This document shows, in pieces, positions 61,468-64,000 of a DNA stretch of 64,000 nucleotides (the stretch's first letter is position 1; each line of letters begins with the position of its first letter). Source of the stretch: Streptomyces atroolivaceus (lineage in GTDB: Bacteria > Actinomycetota > Actinomycetes > Streptomycetales > Streptomycetaceae); the NCBI RefSeq assembly GCF_000717025.1, contig NZ_JNXG01000015.1, positions 186,001-250,000 of the forward strand. The letters are read 5' to 3'. The position numbers were made by a program, and so were the translations under genes. A model generated the notes under the pieces. That model was not told the origin of the DNA. It saw only the letters and a list, made by a program, of their open reading frames with translations, and ran no database searches.

Positions 61468-62160
61468 TCACTCCTGTGCGGCGGGGGGCCGGGCGCCGGG
61501 GAGTCTGCGTGCTTCGACCAGCCCGGACTCGTAGGCGAAGACGACCAGCTGGGCCCGGTCCCGGGCGCCCAGCTTGGTCATGGCCCGGCTGATGTGGGTC
61601 TTGGCCGTGAAGGGGCTGACCACCATGTGGACGGCGATCTCCTCGTTGGTCAGCCCCCGGGCCGCCAGGGCGGTCACCTGGCGTTCACGGCGGGTGAGCG
61701 TCTCCAGTCCCGGAGCGGTGGCACGGTCGGGGGGTCTGGAGACGAATTCACCGATCAGCCGGCGCGTGACGGCGGGCGAGAGCAGGGCTTCACCGCTCGC
61801 CGCGACCTCGATGGCCCGCAGGAGTTCCGCCGGTTCGGTGTCCTTGAGCAGGAAACCGGCGGCGCCGGCACGCAGGGCGTCGAAGACGTACTCGTCGAGC
61901 CCGTAGTTGGTGAGGATGACCACGTGCACCCCTCCGAGCGCCGGGTCGGAGGCGATCTCGCGCGTGGCCTCGATGCCGGTCATGAGGGGCATCTGAACGT
62001 CCATGAGCACCACGTCCGGCGTGTGCTCGCGGACCAGCTCCACGCCCGCGCGTCCGTCGGCGGCCTCCCCGATGACCTCGATGCCTTCCTCGGCGTCCAG
62101 CAGAGCACGGAAGCCGGCGCGCACCAGCGCCTGGTCGTCGACGATCACGACGCGGATCAT
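61468..62160 (-). CDS. NarL/LuxR-family response regulator
   Basis: 230 residues from ATG 62160. Receiver domain ~1-120 with the acidic pair in VVIVDDQ, phospho-acceptor Asp54 in VVLMDVQMPLMTGIEA, the ILTNYG switch Thr and the FLLKD Lys. The LuxR HTH (~155-215) reads LTRRERQVTALAARGLTNEE then ISRAMTKLGARDRAQLVVFA. It overlaps the kinase gene by 4 bases (ATGA), so it is an operon partner. Targets unknown. Confidence 0.95.
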   Translation of the reverse strand: MIRVVIVDDQALVRAGFRALLDAEEGIEVIGEAADGRAGVELVREHTPDVVLMDVQMPLMTGIEATREIASDPALGGVHVVILTNYGLDEYVFDALRAGAAGFLLKDTEPAELLRAIEVAASGEALLSPAVTRRLIGEFVSRPPDRATAPGLETLTRRERQVTALAARGLTNEEIAVHMVVSPFTAKTHISRAMTKLGARDRAQLVVFAYESGLVEARRLPGARPPAAQE

Positions 62161-63302
62161 GCTGTCGTCCTCCGGGGCGCCAGGGGGAGCTCGGCGCGGA
62201 CCGAGAAGCCCCCTCGTGCTCGGGGCGCGGTCTCGAGGGTGCCGCCGAGCGCGGTGACACGCTCCCGCATGCCGGTCAGCCCGGTGCCGGGCGTGACACG
62301 GTCGCCGGGCAGGCAGGGGCCCTCGTCGTCGACGGACACGACGAGCGCCGTGTCCTCGTACGAGAGCCGCACGGAGGTGTCCGCCCGGTCCGCGTGCCGG
62401 GCGACATTGGTGAGGGCCTCCTGCACGATGCGGTAAGCCGCGCCGTCGACGTCGGCGGGGAGGGCCCTCACGTCCCCCTCCACGGCGACGGCCAGCGCCA
62501 TGCCCGCGGCCCGGGCCCGCCCGGCGAGCTCGGCCATCCGGTCGAGGCCGGTGCCGGGGTCCACCACGTCCGTGCGGAGCACCTCCAGCGTCGAGCGGAG
62601 TTCCCGCATCGCTTCGCCGCTCGCCTCCTGGATGGCGAGGAGCGCGGGCTCCACCTCGGTGCCGCGCTTGCGCGCGAGATGGACGGCCACCCCTGCCTGG
62701 AGCTTCACGATCGAGATGGAGTGGGTGAGCGAGTCGTGCAGTTCACGGGCGATGCGCAGCCGTTCCTCGCCGGCCCGGCGCAGGGCCGTCTCCTCCCGGG
62801 TGCGTTCGGCGTCGAGCGCACGCTGCTCGGTCTGACGCAGATAGGCCTGCCAGTTCTTGTCGATGAGACCCGTGACCCCGGCGCACAGGAACCAGCCCAG
62901 CAGGAGCAGCATGCGCTCGACGGTGTCCTGGACGCCCGGCACGGAGACGAGCATCACCGCGGTGTAGCCGAGGAGGAACGCCGCCCCGGTACCGACCGCC
63001 TGCGCCCGGTGCCCGTTGCGCGCCACCGCGTGGACGGCCACCACCACGGGCAGCGCCACCCAGCTCCCCGGTCGCGCGTGGACGGCGTATCCGAACATGC
63101 AGAGCGTGGTCACGACGAGCACGGCGCGCGGTGCCCTGCGGTGCGCGGCGAGCGCGAGCGAGCCTGCCGCGACGAGCAGGACGTCGAGGACTCCCGGCGA
63201 GGAGGCGAGGTACGCCGCCGTGACGACGACGGCCCCGATGGCCGCCGCGGCCGCCGTGTCCAGCAGTGTCCGCCCGACGATGTACCCCCGCATGAGCGGC
63301 AC
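62157..63302 (-). CDS. NarL-type sensor histidine kinase
   Basis: 381 residues from GTG 63302 (GGGAG 6 bases upstream); ATG 63293 is the alternative. Four to six membrane helices in ~1-155, no large outer loop, so the signal is probably sensed in the membrane. HisKA_3 box RIARELHDSLTHSISIVKLQ (~190-210, His in ELHDS) and a HATPase_c with VQEALTNVARHA and GTGLTGMRERVTALGG. It phosphorylates the downstream regulator. Confidence 0.94.
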   Translation of the reverse strand: MPLMRGYIVGRTLLDTAAAAAIGAVVVTAAYLASSPGVLDVLLVAAGSLALAAHRRAPRAVLVVTTLCMFGYAVHARPGSWVALPVVVAVHAVARNGHRAQAVGTGAAFLLGYTAVMLVSVPGVQDTVERMLLLLGWFLCAGVTGLIDKNWQAYLRQTEQRALDAERTREETALRRAGEERLRIARELHDSLTHSISIVKLQAGVAVHLARKRGTEVEPALLAIQEASGEAMRELRSTLEVLRTDVVDPGTGLDRMAELAGRARAAGMALAVAVEGDVRALPADVDGAAYRIVQEALTNVARHADRADTSVRLSYEDTALVVSVDDEGPCLPGDRVTPGTGLTGMRERVTALGGTLETAPRARGGFSVRAELPLAPRRTTA

Positions 63303-63461
63303 ACTAACTCCCGTACCCCGACGGGCGCGTCGTCCCGGAGGACGGGGTCTCCACTGCTCCCGGGGTAGTAGTGCGGATGTTTTCCCGTCGCCCCGGGGCA
63401 GCCACAACTGTCTTCCGCCGTACGACGACCCGGGCGGGCGGCGCGGGCGAGCATCGTCGCC

Positions 63462-64000
63462 ATGACCGGACCTTTCCGATACACCTCGCCCGAACCTCCG
63501 AAGTCCGCCACCGGTGAGGTGGCGGACGTGTACGCGCAACTGGCCACCGACTTCGGCATCAAGGACGCCACGACCTTCGTCGTCCTGTCCGCCTCCCCCA
63601 CCCTGCTCACGGCGACCTGGGCACTGATGCGGGAGTCCCTTCTCGCGGGGCGTGCGTCGCGCACAGGGAAGGAGCTGGTGGCGGCCGGGGTCTCCCTGGC
63701 CAACCGGTGTCCGTTCTGTGCGACCGCGCACGCGGTGCTGCTGCACGCCACCGGCGAACACCGGCTCGCCGAGACGGTCCTGCGGGGTGACGTGCCCGAG
63801 GACCCCGGCGACCGCCGCCTGCTCGCCTGGGGCAAGGACATGAGCGCGCCGCAGCCGTTCCCGGCTCACGAGGCCGACGAGTACGTGGGGACCGCGCTCG
63901 CCTTCCACTTCATCAACCGGGTGGTCTCCTCTCTGCTGTCCGAACAGATGCTGCCCGGCGGGGCGGAGAGGTACCGGCTCGTGCGGAGCACGGCGGGCCG
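63462..64000 (+). CDS. carboxymuconolactone decarboxylase/AhpD-family protein (3' end outside window)
   Basis: ATG 63462 opens 179 residues with no stop before the window end. MTGPFRYTSPEPPKSATGEV is followed by a helical fold with the redox pair CPFCATAH (Cys, Cys and His, ~86-93), the AhpD-like peroxidase signature, and a GEHRLAETVLRGDVPEDP block. Probably an alkylhydroperoxidase-like protein. It starts 159 bases from the kinase gene on the other strand. The remainder is unseen. Confidence 0.85.
   Translation, partial: MTGPFRYTSPEPPKSATGEVADVYAQLATDFGIKDATTFVVLSASPTLLTATWALMRESLLAGRASRTGKELVAAGVSLANRCPFCATAHAVLLHATGEHRLAETVLRGDVPEDPGDRRLLAWGKDMSAPQPFPAHEADEYVGTALAFHFINRVVSSLLSEQMLPGGAERYRLVRSTAG

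Overview
The window looks like Streptomyces chromosome. Base composition is very high in G+C, GTG and TTG starts are common, genes are tightly packed with 4-bp stop/start overlaps, and the gene content is typical of the genus: an ethylmalonyl-CoA pathway cluster, an ECF41-type sigma factor, a CebR operator, a PucR-type regulator, monomeric isocitrate dehydrogenase and many short-leader or leaderless promoters. From memory, the block running from the hydroxyacyl-CoA dehydrogenase through ccr to pssA, and the nearby ogt and ada/alkA pair, resembles the SCO6461-SCO6475 neighbourhood of S. coelicolor. That synteny could not be checked here.

Layout. 1-4908: an incomplete DHA2 drug-efflux gene, an SRPBCC protein, a radical SAM gene with a LexA box, and a secreted tripeptidyl-aminopeptidase-like hydrolase. 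4955-6502: a gene graveyard (frameshifted GNAT, an unrecognised remnant, a HEAT-protein stub, an IS256-family transposase tail). 6556-8832: an ECF41 sigma operon with a matching promoter. 8837-9409: a frameshifted remnant of a UvrD-like helicase. 9488-14824: HEAT protein, two-domain 3-hydroxyacyl-CoA dehydrogenase, TetR regulator, membrane-anchored Mrr-like nuclease, GNAT. 15192-21310: ccr-ecm-mcl-mch-mcd, the acetyl-CoA assimilation (ethylmalonyl-CoA) operon. 21492-22980: psd-pssA for phosphatidylethanolamine synthesis. 23159-25297: a PAS/GAF/PP2C phosphatase. 25481-29479: divergent secreted GH5 and GH87-like glycanases. 29535-34359: a complete branched-chain-amino-acid-type (Liv) ABC operon, with a divergent PucR-like regulator. 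35518-41241: glycerate kinase, NUDIX, orphan RHH protein, sirtuin, a lipoprotein GH16 glucanase coupled to a ferredoxin-like protein, a yybP-ykoY (Mn2+) riboswitch with its TMEM165/GDT1 exporter, and ogt. 41238-44390: an Ada/AlkA fusion and a PL9-like pectate lyase. 44490-45479: a decayed amtB with an intact PII gene. 45659-51667: peptidase E, a phytoene-dehydrogenase-like oxidoreductase, nucleotidyltransferase, inositol-phosphatase-like protein and a gamma-glutamyltransferase. 51762-57400: a dipeptide/oligopeptide ABC operon. 57927-63302: lipoate ligase-like protein, isocitrate dehydrogenase and a NarL-type two-component system. The window ends inside an AhpD/CMD-family gene.

How it fits together. 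Acetyl-CoA units (via 3-hydroxybutyryl-CoA dehydrogenase and Ccr) flow through Ecm, Mcd, Mch and Mcl to glyoxylate and propionyl-CoA, which also supplies ethylmalonyl- and methylmalonyl-CoA extender units for polyketides. Secreted GH5, GH87, GH16 and PL9 enzymes, some under LacI-type operators, release sugars, while the Liv and Dpp transporters plus gamma-glutamyltransferase import and process amino acids and peptides. Two DNA-repair elements are present: the LexA-boxed radical SAM gene and the ogt-ada/alkA pair.

I found no tRNA, rRNA, CRISPR array or prophage. I also found no clear wholly new multi-gene system. The strongest leads are regulatory sites (LexA box, ECF41 promoter, CebR box, TamR-like box at idh, Mn riboswitch), the two decay zones, the tandem minisatellites, and the translational coupling of a ferredoxin-like gene to a GH16 lipoprotein gene.
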